Positions 12,253 to 23,637 of a stretch of DNA of 64,000 nt are shown here, one piece after another. Below the pieces are notes generated by a model. The model was not told the origin of the DNA. It saw only the letters and a list, made by a program, of their open reading frames with translations, and did no database searches. The stretch covers positions 269,987,315 through 270,051,314 of the forward strand of contig OY282560.1 of NCBI GenBank assembly GCA_958295665.1, given 5' to 3'. Each line of letters begins with the position of its first letter. The stretch's first letter is position 1. The translations under genes and the position numbers were made by a program. The stretch comes from Tipula vernalis. Lineage: Eukaryota; Arthropoda; Insecta; Diptera; Tipulidae.

Positions 12253-12323
12253 AGTCCAGTCGCCGCGGCCTGATGAGAGGATTGATTTTTTCATAATCAT
12301 AAGCTCATCAGTTCGAAACTGGA
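12253..12323 (+). other. Hammerhead-ribozyme-like motif set in the foldback loop
   Basis: In order: TCCAGT (12255-12260), C at the cleavage position, GCCGCGGC, CTGATGAG (12270-12277), a 36-nt segment, CGAAAC (12314-12319), then GGA, so ACTGGA closes with TCCAGT. These are the core pieces of a hammerhead in correct order with a 6-bp stem III. Against it, stem II would be only GAG/TTC, stem I has a 2-nt loop, and CTGATGAG can instead pair with CTCATCAG at 12303-12310 as a plain hairpin tip. Confidence 0.3.
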
Positions 12324-12677
12324 TTGAATTCTCTTACAATCTTCGGAACATATTAAATTAAAAATTAAATAAATAGAATTCTGTCTATTAGCCGGTTTTC
12401 GTTGAATTTACCGTTCGTAAATACTAAAATGTTTCTACGTGTTAATAAAAAAAAAAAAACACATTTAAAAGTGTCGTAAGACCGGTAGCATATTTAGAAA
12501 TTACAAGAATTAATTAACATTCAACAAAAATTAAAAAAGTAAAATTAGCGTTCACAGCTTATGTGATTGTCGTGAAGAAGAAAAAATTGTAATTGAATTT
12601 ATCTGTATTAGTACGATTCGCTAGTACATAAAGCACAGGACATTCTGTATATATAGAATGTAAATTGTGGTATAGTC

Positions 12678-12785
12678 AGTCCAGTCGCCGCGGCCTGATG
12701 AGAGGATTGATTTTTTTCATAATCATAAGCTCATCAGTTCGAAACTGGATTGAATTCTCTTACAATCTTCGGAACATATTAAATT
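12678..12785 (+). repeat. Partial direct copy of the foldback loop and inner right arm
   Basis: Matches 12253-12360 with essentially one extra T in a T-run, including the CTGATGAG and CGAAAC words. It ends where the ATGGT host repeat resumes. Confidence 0.85.
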
Positions 12786-13435
12786 AATGGTATAGTTGCA
12801 TGATGGATTAATGGTATGATTGTGGAATAATGGTATGAAGTCGAATTAGATATTTAAGTTGAACGTTGACTTTTGTTGTGTTGAGGGTTAAATTGGAGTT
12901 GAGTTGAAGGTTAAGTTGGGTTATGGTTAAGTTTGGGGTTAGGTTGAACTGAGGCTGAGTTAGAATTGTATCGGGTTTGAGTTGAACTTTAGTTGAATTT
13001 CAATGAGTGGTTCGGTTTTAGGATTTGATTTGGGGTCGATTTTAGGGTTTAGAAGGAAGATAAATTGAGTTGATTTAGTTGAGTTCATATACACACGTAG
13101 CTTTCGTATCTAGTTGATTTTGTGATTTGGTTTGCCGTTAAGTGATTTGGTAGAGATTTGGTTGAGCTAAGTTCAGTTGATGTTGGGTTAAGGTTTAGTA
13201 AGCTTACGGTGGGGTTAAGTAAGGGGTTCGATTGGGGAATTATTTGGAGGTTGATTTGAAAGTCGGTTTGAGGTTATTTGGGGACTGAATTGAGGGTTGG
13301 GTTGGCGGTTGGATTTGGTGATTGCGTTGGGATTGAAATGTAGGTTGAGTTCTAAATTCAATTTTAGGGTAAGATGAAGATTGACTTAAGAGGTTCAGCT
13401 AGGGCTTGATTTCGGAATTGAGTTAATTTTCAGGA
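12786..13435. repeat. Degenerate ATGGT words followed by a G/T-rich minisatellite-like tract
   Basis: After about 60 bp of ATGGTAT words, the plus strand becomes strongly G+T-rich and C-poor for nearly 600 bp, with repeated TTGAGTTG, GGTTAAGTTGGG and GGTTTAG words. No fixed period is evident and no coding frame is conserved. Confidence 0.65.
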
Positions 13436-13529
13436 CCGAAATTCTGATCACCTCATGAGGTTTCAACCCTTTATATTTTTAATTACAAATTAATTACCCG
13501 CCTCATTTTCTTTACGCAAACGTTGATAC

Positions 13530-13740
13530 CAGAATTGCTCTGACTAGATGATGCGTTTTTCCGCTACAGTTGGCTCGAACATTGCAAATAGCTATTTTGT
13601 AGATTTTAATTACAATTTATGTGGGGATTAATTATTTTAGTATAACACAAATAACCGCCACTATTATTGGAATTGCTCCAATCAGATGAGGCGTTCTGTC
13701 GCTACTGTTATCTCTAGAGAACTATATCGCAAATTTGTGT
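13530..13740 (+). repeat. Diverged tandem duplication, about 135-bp spacing
   Basis: GAATTGCTCTGACTAGATGA followed by TGCGTTTTTCCGCTACAGTT near 13531 recurs as GAATTGCTCCAATCAGATGA followed by GGCGTTCTGTCGCTACTGTT near 13669. Both are preceded by similar TTTTAATTACAA AT-rich sequence. The surroundings (13436-13980) hold no gene. Confidence 0.6.
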
Positions 13741-14177
13741 ATCGCAATTTTGTGATTTGTTGACAAAGATTCGCGAGAATATTATGCATGTGGCATTAAG
13801 CCCAAGAACCAACTTATGCAATCATATATTTTAATTAAATGAAATGCTTATTATTGATTTGAATTTACCCACGGCCAAGGGCAACATTTCACGTCGCTCA
13901 CTTTCCGAACATAAGGCTCTGAGGTGTATAAACGTTATTGCGTCAAAAATGTAATTTATTTGCGTTCTTATTGACATATACTACGTTTCCACGACAGAGT
14001 TAGGCCGAATTAAGAGTTTCGTTGAGTTAATAACATGGCGGCGCTAATCCATATCGTTTCCATGGAATTATAAATTCTAGTGTAATTTAACATTCCACAA
14101 CAATTAAATGTCACTTCCCGAAATTTAATTTGTTTGGTGAAAATTTTTGAATTTATTTTTTACTTTATAAAGTAATA

Positions 14178-15423
14178 ATGGAGAGAAAAGTTGATGTAAA
14201 TCAAAAATTAAAAATTTTAAGTATGGTTTACACAAGCCAATTAAATTATCAGTTAAATAGTTTGATAAAAAACTATTTCATATTTATGGAAAGGCGAAAA
14301 AAAATATTCTTAAGCAAACTTCGTAAAAGAAGATTAGAGTCTATAAAACTCTACAAAGCAACGGCTAATAATTTTTTGACGTTTTTAAACCAATTGCCGA
14401 GAAGAAAACCGCCAGTAGTATGAAAAAAACACAGAAGCAGCCAATGGTGGACAGAATGGATAAAGAAACATTCTATTATTTGTGTGAAAAGTTAAAACGT
14501 TAAAATGTGTGCGAGAGCCACTTACAGTGGAATTTAAAATTGGTATGGCATTATATAAATTGGCTTCCTGCGCAGAGTATCGCGTAATTGGGAACCAGTT
14601 TGGTGTCCATAAAACGTCGGTTCACAGATCCGTTAAACAGTTTTGTTCAGCAGCAATCAAAATATTGCTTCGTGAAGAAATTCACATGCTAAATATGGAA
14701 GAAGCGAAAATGAACTGTGCTAAATTCAAAGAAAAAAGTTGTGTGCCTCTAGTTCTAGGCGCGATTGATGGAACTCATGTGCCAATTATGTCTCCCGAGA
14801 TAGTATATAGAGACTACATAAATCGTAAAGGCTGGCCGTCTGTTATTCTATAAGCTGTAGTCGATGCCGAATATAGGTAACAATTATAGGATAAATTAAG
14901 TATTTGTATGTACATATCTAATAATATTTTTTTTAGATTTATACATATCACTATAAAACATCCTGGATGTACACATGACGCTGCAGTGCTTAAGGATTCA
15001 CACTTATATAGAAATATAACTAATTACGCTAGGGTAAGCAAATTTTAATATTTAATTGCAACATTTTACTTTAATTTTTATTTTCTAGCCTTCTGAAGTT
15101 ATAAACTGCAAACAAATTAAAGCCTGGCGAAAATGATTTTGGTCGTCTAAAGGGCAGATGGCGAATATTGCAGAAACGGATGGATGTAAATATCTCTTAT
15201 ACCGTCCATTATCGTTACTTGCTGTATACTACATAATATTGTGGAACGGAAAAAATTGCCATTTCGACAGCAATGGCATACTGAATTAGCAGATATTAAT
15301 CAACTGTACCCACAGCCACAGCATTTCAATACATCAAACGTACTAACAGCGAATAAAATACGGGACCACCTAAAAAATTATATGGCTGAAAATTTTCCGA
15401 TAATTGAAAGCAGCAGAATTTAA
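14178..15423 (+). pseudogene. PIF/Harbinger transposase (element A) with two introns
   Basis: HARBI1-like DDE nuclease. The N-terminal frame starts at 14178. After a frameshift near 14424-14508 the core reads VEFKIGMALYKLASCAEYRV, a helix-turn-helix (GNQFGVHKTSVHRSVKQF), then LGAIDGTHVPI with the first Asp and YINRKGWPSVIL. A TAA at 14851 interrupts before AVVDAEYR. Two short GT-AG introns follow: 14877-14936 (ends TTTTTTTAG) and 15034-15088 (GTAAGC to TTCTAG). They flank the exon with KHPGCTHDAAVLKDS (second Asp). After a 1-nt shift near 15125 comes ENDFGRLKGRWR with the catalytic Glu. The C-terminal part (15241-15423) ends at a TAA. Removing the two intervals restores family-like protein, so the introns are well supported. 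The gene is dead through one stop and at least two frameshifts. Confidence 0.85.
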
Positions 15424-15652
15424 ATTTCATTACTGTTATTTATTACTATGTATGCACATAAATTTCTTAAAAATAAAGGAATGGTATTGTTTCGAAATAA
15501 TTATTTTCGAATAATCATAAATTCATTATTTCTTTTATATGCTTAAAAACAATAATAAATAATAATATTAAAAATTTATATAAAAAAAAAAATCTCTTAT
15601 TTCACTTATTCACAGCTCATTTGATTGGTATTGATGGAGTATATTTGTATTT

Positions 15653-16476
15653 TCAATCAAATTTAATAAACTCGTCGAGTTCTTTCTGTATCGACTTTAC
15701 ATTTGTAGAGGGTCTAGTGGATTCGGTGTTCTTACTTTCGTTTATTATAGATTTAATTTCATGTAAAAAGTGGTTTGTTGAGTCTTCAAAAATTTTTTTT
15801 GTTTCCTTGCAGAACTTTTCCATCAATTCGTCTTCTTTTTTTCAGTACAAACACATTCCAATTGTACTAATTTTTTTTTTGTTTTTCAAAAAAGTAATTT
15901 TGCAATTTTACATTTGAGTTCACTATCTCACTCGTAATATTGTCTACATCATTACGTTTACGGCTTTTATTCCGTTGGCTAGACGAACTACAGGTGTCAA
16001 TTGGCTCGTTAACAATTAAATCGACTTCATCATTTCCGGTTAAAATTGAATCTAAAATCAAAGTCGAATAATTTTAATATGCATTTCCAATAATTGCAAT
16101 TATACGTATACATACCTGAATTATTTATTTCACCACTATCAAATGCATTCACAATAATCGAAGATGATGGTCTATTTCTATTCCCCAAGATCCTATTTAA
16201 TTCATCGTAATTTTCACATGTGTTATTTTTTTCTCCACTACACTTATTTTTTTTTTGCTGCCGCAACATAATTTTTTTTAAATTTTTCCATTTATTTTTT
16301 ATTTGTGTTCAATTTTTATTATTAATTCCTCTTTTTCGTAATTCACTTTCAATTAAGCTATAAATTTCATCCGACCGATACTTTTTCCCGTCCATTAAAC
16401 TAACTATATTTTTGTCTTCGACTATTTCTATTAATATTTTTTGTTCGTATTCGCTCCAGAATACTCGCGACGCCAT
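15653..16476 (-). pseudogene. Myb/SANT-like DNA-binding protein of Harbinger A
   Basis: PIF/Harbinger elements encode a second protein that binds the ends and helps the transposase. Here the frame starts MASRVFWSEYEQKILIEIVE at 16476, continues through a trihelix/Myb-like segment with KKYRSDEIYSLIESELRKRG, meets a stop near 16311, and resumes TQIKNKWKNLKKIMLRQQKK. A probable intron (GTATGT at about 16124 to GATTTTAG at about 16056) joins it to a basic exon with SQRNKSRKRNDVDNITSEI. An A-run shifts the frame near 15870; the tail (KELDEFIKFD) ends at 15653. It is convergent with the transposase, about 230 bp apart. Confidence 0.7.
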
Positions 16477-16649
16477 TTTGAATTGGTAGAATTGTTTATT
16501 TCACTTCTGACAGATAGAATCCCTTCTAACCCTACTACTTTCGTTGAGTTAAGTTGGATTAAGAAACTTAACGAAAATCCTAAACTCGACATGTTTCCAT
16601 GATGAGATTAACCACGTTAATCCCGGTTAACTCCATCATGGAAACGTAG

Positions 16650-16952
16650 TAATAGTTGAAATTGTCAGATCTTCGGCTAAATTGAGGTATACCATTTTTT
16701 TTATGAATGTGACTAAATTAAGCCTTACATTGAATCGCATAAACAAGGAGAGTCTTGGTTTCTGTTCTTTTTTAAACAGCCCTGTTCTTCTTTAGTCTAT
16801 ACTTGGAATGGGAATAATTTAAAAAAAATAATAATTTAGATTGTAAACAGAATTTTCTGTTTTAAAAAAATTCAATAACTTAATTTAATTTTTTTTAGGT
16901 TATGTTTCAGATTTTGTTTGAGACAATATAATTTCTCAATTATTTATTGTCA
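16650..16952. other. Spacer, nothing recognised
   Basis: AT-rich DNA between the Harbinger right end and the BEL/Pao element. No gene, array or terminal repeat is seen. Confidence 0.5.
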
Positions 16953-16957
16953 GATTT

Positions 16958-17191
16958 TTTCGAATTCGAAGACGTCCATTTTTCATAATGGCGTTGTGTT
17001 TACATTTTGAAACGTCAAACTAAAAATTAACAATAATAACAACGTAATAATAATAATGTAATCCTAATATAATACGAATATAATATAATATAATATACTA
17101 TACAATACTAATATAATAATAATATAATATAATACCGAATAATATTTGTAAATGTTTATGTATTTAGGTAATCTTAAAATTGGCGTTAACA
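16958..17191 (-). repeat. 3' LTR segment of BEL/Pao element 2
   Basis: Shares TTTCGAATTCGAAGACGTCC through GGCGTTAACA with 23638-23907. The length difference lies in an AATAAT-rich stretch. It is probably truncated at its distal end, because the 5' copy seems to continue to about 23231. Confidence 0.85.
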
Positions 17192-17366
17192 TACCCGCGG
17201 CCTTAAAGTCCGAGTACTTTAAAACAAAGATTACGTTTGAATTAAAGACGCCAGTATGTTACCCTTTCATTGATTACTAAATTAAATTAAAATAAAATAT
17301 TCAAATTATCCCTAATCGGAAACAAGCGTGTTTGAGTTGAAGTGTCGATTGGATGAATTTACAGTG

Positions 17367-20300
17367 TTAGGCATCGTCAGGTATTGGCAAAACACTGACT
17401 CGATTTGCTGCCCGTTTGAAAACTGATTGCGCAGTTTTGCCCGTGACGACTCGCACGATACCGTCCTTTCCTGGATGGATTTCTGTGATGCGCCCGAGGT
17501 GCCATTTCAGTGGCGGCGCATAATCATCGTGCAGAAGCACTAACTTTCCGACTTGGAGCTGTTGATGACCAGTTTGCCACTTAGTACGACGTTGAAGATC
17601 AGTTAAATATTCACCTTTCCATCGATTCCAGAAAACTTGTAATTGTCGTTGGATCAGTTGATATCTCGACAATTTGTGTACACTTAAATTAACCAATGAT
17701 GGTTCCGTCAGTGCAGTTAATGGTGATCCGATAAGAAAATGATCAAGCGACAAGGCATTTAGGTCGGATGGATCACTGGACATGTATGTTAGCGGACGAG
17801 AATTTAAGATCGCTTCGATCTGCGCCGTTAATGTATATAATTCTTCCATTGTGTATGACGATGCTCCCGCTACTCGTTTCATATGGTGTTTAGCGCTTTT
17901 AATGGCCGATTCCCATAATCCTTCAAAGTGTGGTGATCGTGGTGGTATAGTGAGCTATTCAATTCGATGTGAGGCGGAATATTGATGTGTCTTGTCCTGA
18001 AATGATTGTGATAAAAAAAGATCGGCAAGTTCTTTAAGTTCGGAACGAGCCCCAACAAAATTGGTAGCGTTGTCTGAGTAAATTTTGTCGCACATTCCAC
18101 GATGTGCGACGAAACGACGAAGACAGGCGATGAATGATTCTGTTGTTAGAGCCATTACTATCTCGAGGTGAATGGCCTTCGTTGCAAAACACACGAATAA
18201 ACATATGTAGGTTTTCATATTTATTTTTGATCTGACAGCTGGTTTGATCATGAATGGCCCGCAAAAATCAATTCCTACAATTATAAAGGGTCGCATTGAT
18301 GCCGTTACTCGATCAGTTGGTAAGTCATCCATGATTTGGTTTTTTGTGTGAGGACGAGTATGGAAACATCTGATGCACTGGTTAACGACCGTCCTGCATA
18401 GGTTGCGTCCCCCGATTATCCAAAACCTTGCACGAAGATTAAATAAAAGGGTTTGTGGTCCAATATGTAGTAACCGAATATGTTCATATCGCACAATCAG
18501 CTTGGTTAGTATATGGTTTCCCGGAAGTAGCATCGGGTGTTTTTGGCTATACGACATCGGGGCATTACTGAGGCGGCCACCGACTCTTAGTATACCAGCA
18601 TTATCTAAAAATGGAGATAGAGAGCGTAATGAACTTTTATGTGATAATTGTTGATTGGCTTTGAGATATTTTATGTCGTTCGGAAAATCACGTAGTTGAA
18701 TTAAGCTTACCAATATGTTCGATGCGTCATCAATCTCACTGGGTTGCAAAAATATCGACGACTGTACTTCACGGTGAGATTTGTTTTTCGCATTGTTAAA
18801 AACCGACGTATATAAGCTACAACACGTAGCAATGTATCAAGTGATTGAAACCTGTTGAAAATGTCTTGCTCAGAGGGATTCGTTTTGTTGAGCACAGCTA
18901 TCGAAGACATGCGTGTTTCTAGATCTGTCAGAGCTGGACTGAGTAGATAATTCGAAGACTTCGGCCATTCTTGTTCTGACTGATATAAATATTCTGGGCC
19001 ATTCCACCAAAATGTTGCTTCGCCAAACTCCAATGGCATTAAACCTCGGGAGATGCAGTCGGCAGGGTTTACTGATGACTTCACATAATACCAGTCCGTA
19101 GCAGACGTGTATTCCTGGATTCGGGTGAGTCGATTGGCCACAAACGTAGTAAATTGCTGGGGGTGTGCTCGTATTCGATGTAACGTGATTTCAGAATCTG
19201 ACCATAATAAATTGCGTCGAATGATATGTCAAGTATCTTTAGCAATTTGTGGGTCATCTCGGCTAACAGAAGGGCTGCACACAGCTCTAATCGAGGAATC
19301 GTTTGTTTCTTCAATGGTGCCACCCTTGATTTAGCACACAGTAGTTTTACCTAATGACAATCTGAGCTATTGGTCACTCGAATGTAAAATACGCACCCGA
19401 GTGCTCGTTCTGAGGCATCACCGAAACAATGTAGCTCGACTCGTTTGACATCCTGTGTGAGTATAAATCTTGGCACTGTTATTTTTTGTAGTTGAATGAA
19501 CTCACCCTTGTAGTTGATCCATTGATTTGCAATTTTATCTGGAATCGGGTCATCCCACCCAATATGCTGAAAAGACCATAACGCTTGCATGAATAGCTTT
19601 GCACTGACGATGATAGGCGCACATAACCCAATGGATCGAACATCTGACAAATTTCGGACAACATGTTCCTTTTCGAGCAATATGTAGATACGGATAGTTT
19701 GTCCAATTTTGTTTCGAAGTTGTCAGTTGCAGTATTCCATGATAAACCCAATATCAACGTAACTGGCGAAGTTGTTGGACTTTCTGAAGATAGTGATGAT
19801 TCATTCGAGTAGAATTCGCGAAGGTCGAATCCTCCTAACTTCAGTAACTCAATAACTTCGGTTTTCAGTTTTAAGGCCTCACTGATAGTTGGTGCTCCCG
19901 TTAGAATATCGTCGACGCAGAAATCACTGGCTGCTACCTTTGAGGCTGCTGGAAATTGGTCGTACTCGTCTATGGTTAATTGGTTGAGCGTTCGTGTCGC
20001 TAAAAAAGGTGCACTTGCTGTACCCTACGTAACGGTTCGTAATTTGAACATCTGCAATGGGTCCGACTGTTGATCCCGCCACCAAATTCGCTGTAGATCT
20101 TGTTGATCGGTCTTGTACATAAATTTGGCGATACATTTTTGCAATGTCGCTACAAAATGCATAATTATGTTTCCGAAACCGAAGAACTATAGCGAATAGA
20201 GTGTCTTGAATTGTCGGTCCGACCATTAAACAGTCGTTCAATGATAATCTTGACGATGTTTTTGAAGATGCGTTGAAGACGACTATCAGCTTGGTTGTGG

Positions 20301-21239
20301 TGCTCGTATCTTTGAGCACGTAATGATGTGGCAAATAATAATTTTGTGACTCGTTGACATCCGTTACTGGGACCATATGACCTAAGTCGATGTATTCGGC
20401 CATAAAGTTTCGATACTGTTGATAGAGTTCTTCCTTGATGCGAAGACGTTTCTCGAGTAATAGGAATTGACGACGAGCTGACAAGTATGATGACCCTAAA
20501 TCAACTAGATTAGGTTTGACAGGTAATGCCACTGCGTATCGTCCATCTGGTGTTTTCTTCACAGTATTACGATAATGTTCCTCGCATTTTTTCTCTTCCG
20601 ATGAATAGGTATTTTTAACGATAATGGTCTCCAACTCCCAGAACTGCTTCAGTTGTGTCTCGAGAATTTCAATGCTACACAACGTAGTGTGATGATTGAT
20701 TGGGTTGATCTTGCTAGAATTGTTCATAGCCTTACCGCAAACGACGTAACCTAATGTGGACTCATGAAATGGTGGTAGCTCCTTGAATATTACAGTAGAC
20801 TGACCTGAAAATAGTTGATTATATATCTCAACTCCCAATAATAAGTTGATGCGGTCGGGTATATAGAAATATGGATCAGCCAATTGTATCTCCGGTGGTA
20901 AAGTAATGGGTTCGAAGTTTAGGCATACTGCCGGTAGATCGTGCATAATCTTGGGAAGGATATAACATTCTAATTCTACACTATAATCTGAAACTCGCGA
21001 CGAAATAGTGAGATAAATTTTGTGCTTGATGACTAATTCCCTTCCGCCAATGCCCGTAATTGATTTCATGGTTGGATGTTTTTTAGCCATTAAAGCATTG
21101 CCTGCATCCGTTGTAATGAAGTTTAGATGAAATCCACTATCAAGTAACGCTCGAAGTTTTACTTGGGTACCATTGGCAGTCGCAGCGTTGACGAGTGCTG
21201 TGCCGATCATTATGACTCCCTGGCTTGATGATGCTTTGG
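17367..21239 (-). pseudogene. pol of BEL/Pao element 2: protease, RT, RNase H, integrase
   Basis: Protease has LRALLDSGFHLNFIT near 21140. RT begins in the same frame (YYLPHHYVLKDTSTTTKLIV near 20310) and shifts near 20120 after KMYRQIYVQ; FCVDDILTG follows near 19915. RNase H (VELHCFGDASERALGCVFYI, about 19430) is broken near 19350 and again near 19085. Integrase is open over 17955-18749 with an HHCC-type finger (HIRLLHIGPQ ... CIRCFH), IVGIDFCGPF, and IYSDNATNFVG near 18060. A frameshift near 17960 precedes the last Glu region, and the C-terminal domain (17367-17882: RYQLIQRQLQVFWNRWKGEY, HPGKDGIVRVV) ends VSVLPIPDDA. No envelope gene follows. Confidence 0.88.
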
Positions 21240-22606
21240 ATGGATTTGGTGAAGTTGGATTCAACATGCTGGTCATAGACGTCGATGTAATTTGATCTGC
21301 CTTGTTAACGGGGTTTATTGTTGAAGCACTCGTTTTCCTTGTTGAATCATTAGTTGATGAGCAGACTCTGTCTGAATTTGCGACTTCTGCTTCTTTGGAT
21401 GAATAACGATTTAGAAAATGGAGCAACACATGATGCTTCAATGAACACAATGTACAAGATTCCTTTATGCAGTCTCGAACACGATGGTTCTCTATGAGAC
21501 AGTTGACGCACAGCCTATTGTCTTTGATGAATTGGAAACGCATTCTTGCCGTCAAATTCTCACCTTTAAAAGCCGGACAGTGTGTTATGGCATGTGATCC
21601 TGTGCAATAAGCACACTTGGTGTTACTTGACACTAATGCATGTGGTTTAAAATTTCTCGACGGTGCTTTCCTTGGCTCTGTAGTTGACCTTGATGCAGAT
21701 GATGGATTGCTGAAATTTAAAGCTTGAAGTAACTGGACACGGGTCCTAAGTATAGTTATAAATTCAGCGAACGCAATGATCTTGTTTAAGCTTGAACCTT
21801 TGGTAACCGCGATGCGCGATGAATTATCCAACTTCTGGATTAAATGATGGATCAACATAAGATCCCATTCGTCCACTTTCACCTTTAATGATTTCAGCGC
21901 ATTGTAGTGCTTCACTATTGTATCGATGAATGTTTGCAATGGTTTGTATGAATTCTCAGTCGGACCTCTCACCTCGTAGAGTTCTCGCATATGAAATCTT
22001 TGAATAGAGAGTTCATTGTTGTATTTATCGCAAATTGCTTTCCAGGCGATCTCATAGTTTTCCGCCGTAACCGGGCTATGTTCAATTACACTATATGCTG
22101 ACCCTGCACGAATTTGAGTAATTAGAAAGACAAACTTGATAGTAGATTCGATATTTTTAGTGTGGATAAAATCAGTAAATATATCCCGGAAAGCTAACCA
22201 CTCTGATTCCTTGCCATTAAACAAAGGCAGGTTCAGTTCAGGCAACCGAATTCCCATGGATACTGAATTATTAGACGAAGCCTCATGGGTCGATGAATTT
22301 TGAAATGTGGCTGAAATGTCTTCGGACTTTTTTAACTCGTATATTTTAATTATCAAAGTGGATTCTAAAACGCCGTAGTCATCTTCAAATGTGTCACGAT
22401 CAACTACAGTGGATTCATCGATGGCCTCTATTTTTAATTGAACCGAATTGTGCTTATCATTAACCAACTGAATTCTACGCAACAATGATTCGAAAGATCC
22501 TAACGTGGAGGCTGAACTGGATTGGTTTTTTAAAATAGGTAAATTGACCTTTAAACGCGGCGCGTTGTTTTTTGAATAAATCGAGCTTATTTACCTCGTC
22601 GGCCAT
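21240..22606 (-). pseudogene. gag of BEL/Pao element 2
   Basis: Starts MADEVNKLDLFKKQRAAFKG at 22606. A frameshift near 22530 (T/A-run) separates this N-terminus from the long open frame beginning SLLRRIQLVNDKHN near 22488. A central capsid-like part contains LPELNLPLFNGKESEWLAFR, typical of BEL/Pao gag. Zinc-knuckle-like boxes CAYCTGSHAITHC (about 21600) and CVNCLIENHRVRDC are followed by CTLCSLKHHVLLH (about 21420). The frame then runs through a Ser/Thr-rich linker into protease without a stop. Confidence 0.88.
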
Positions 22607-23209
22607 AGTGAACGAAAATTGATCGAGGTTTAATAACACAAATGTTATGATACACGATTAAATTATTTTTGTTTTTCACCAATCAACACTTCAATCACAC
22701 GACTATAATTCACCAATGATATCAATTAATTTTCCCCAGAGTGATATTGACAATAGTGTTTATAAATGGATTATTACAAATACTTAATAACTAAATAAAT
22801 TTAATTTTTATAGCTAATTGTATTACCTGATGATCCAAGTTGATGATGATATTGATGAATCACGACTCGATGTTGTGCAACATCAGTATTCGATAACTTC
22901 ATGTGGGCAAATTTATGACGCTTGGTTTTAATGAAGATGGCCGATGGAATAACGTTGATGAGGTTAAATTGATATTGATGAATAACACTCTCACATGATG
23001 ATGAATAACTACGCTCTGCTACCACAAAATGGCGTACTGCTTAGTATTTTCTCCACAATTTATATATTTTTTTTGTTTTTTATTGTTAATGGATGTTGGT
23101 TGAACCACGCGGCTACCATCAGCGTACACAACTTTAACCTCTCAAAGTTTAACAGTATATGTGTTAACACGCTACGAGTCAATGGCACTTGTTAAACAAG
23201 CGTTTCCAG
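22607..23209 (-). other. Long 5' leader of BEL/Pao element 2
   Basis: About 600 bp separate the primer site from the gag ATG. It is rich in TGATGATATTGATGAAT-like words (22840-23000). A 74-codon open stretch at 22801-23025 has no recognised motif and lies in leader sequence. Confidence 0.5.
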
Positions 23210-23227
23210 ATCCGGCTCGAAGGACCA
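23210..23227 (-). other. Primer-binding site complementary to tRNA-Tyr
   Basis: The plus strand reads ATCCGGCTCGAAGGACCA, which equals the 3' end of insect tRNA-Tyr with CCA as I know it. On the element strand this is TGGTCCTTCGAGCCGGAT. Confidence 0.8.
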
Positions 23228-23637
23228 AAATGGCGGGTGACGATGCTCGAAGATTGAATAATTTTATCACCGCCAATTACTTATTTCTTTATTTTATTAA
23301 AAACTCAATATTTTTATGTTTCAAATTAATTTATGTGATTTTATTTTTATATTTTTATCAAGTTTTATTTATGTAATTTATTTTTATATGGTTTTATCAA
23401 TTTTTATTGTTGTTTGGTTTTGTCAATGCAAAAAATCTAATTTTTTTTATTTAGGCAAAATGACTGACCACCAATTTATTACAATGTTCGAAGTACAACA
23501 ATATAAAGAGAGCAAAAAAAAAATTCTTTTATAAGCAAAATTTTCGTAATTAGTACTAAACTTAACCTAAAACGATTGACGCGACGTCCAACGCAAGAAG
23601 AATGAACTTCTTCGAACTCATGGATGCAACCAAGAAC

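Larger units (their letters stand above)
12008..12785. mobile_element. Foldback-type palindromic element
   Basis: Arms of 225 bp (12008-12232 and 12317-12541) are reverse complements with almost no differences, separated by an 84-bp loop (12233-12316). Spacer follows, then a third, partial copy of loop plus inner arm at 12678-12785. AATGGTATA occurs at 12001-12009 and 12786-12794, a possible 9-bp target duplication as known for Drosophila FB elements, though the ATGGT-rich background weakens this. The element has no coding capacity. A related, diverged copy is at 51819-52140, which shows it is a mobile family and not a local assembly fold. Confidence 0.75.
13981..16649 (+). mobile_element. 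PIF/Harbinger transposon A, both genes present but broken
   Basis: Ends CTACGTTTCCA... (13981) and ...TGGAAACGTAG (16649) form an imperfect TIR of about 20 bp, with TA on both outer sides. A clean 3-bp duplication is not evident. Inside, a transposase on the plus strand and a Myb/SANT-like gene on the minus strand converge, the usual two-gene PIF/Harbinger layout. Length is 2669 bp. Confidence 0.87.

Noticed and set aside
22801..23025. 74-codon frame upstream of gag in BEL/Pao element 2
   Set aside because: It lies in the leader, consists of repeated TGATGAT words, and has no family resemblance.
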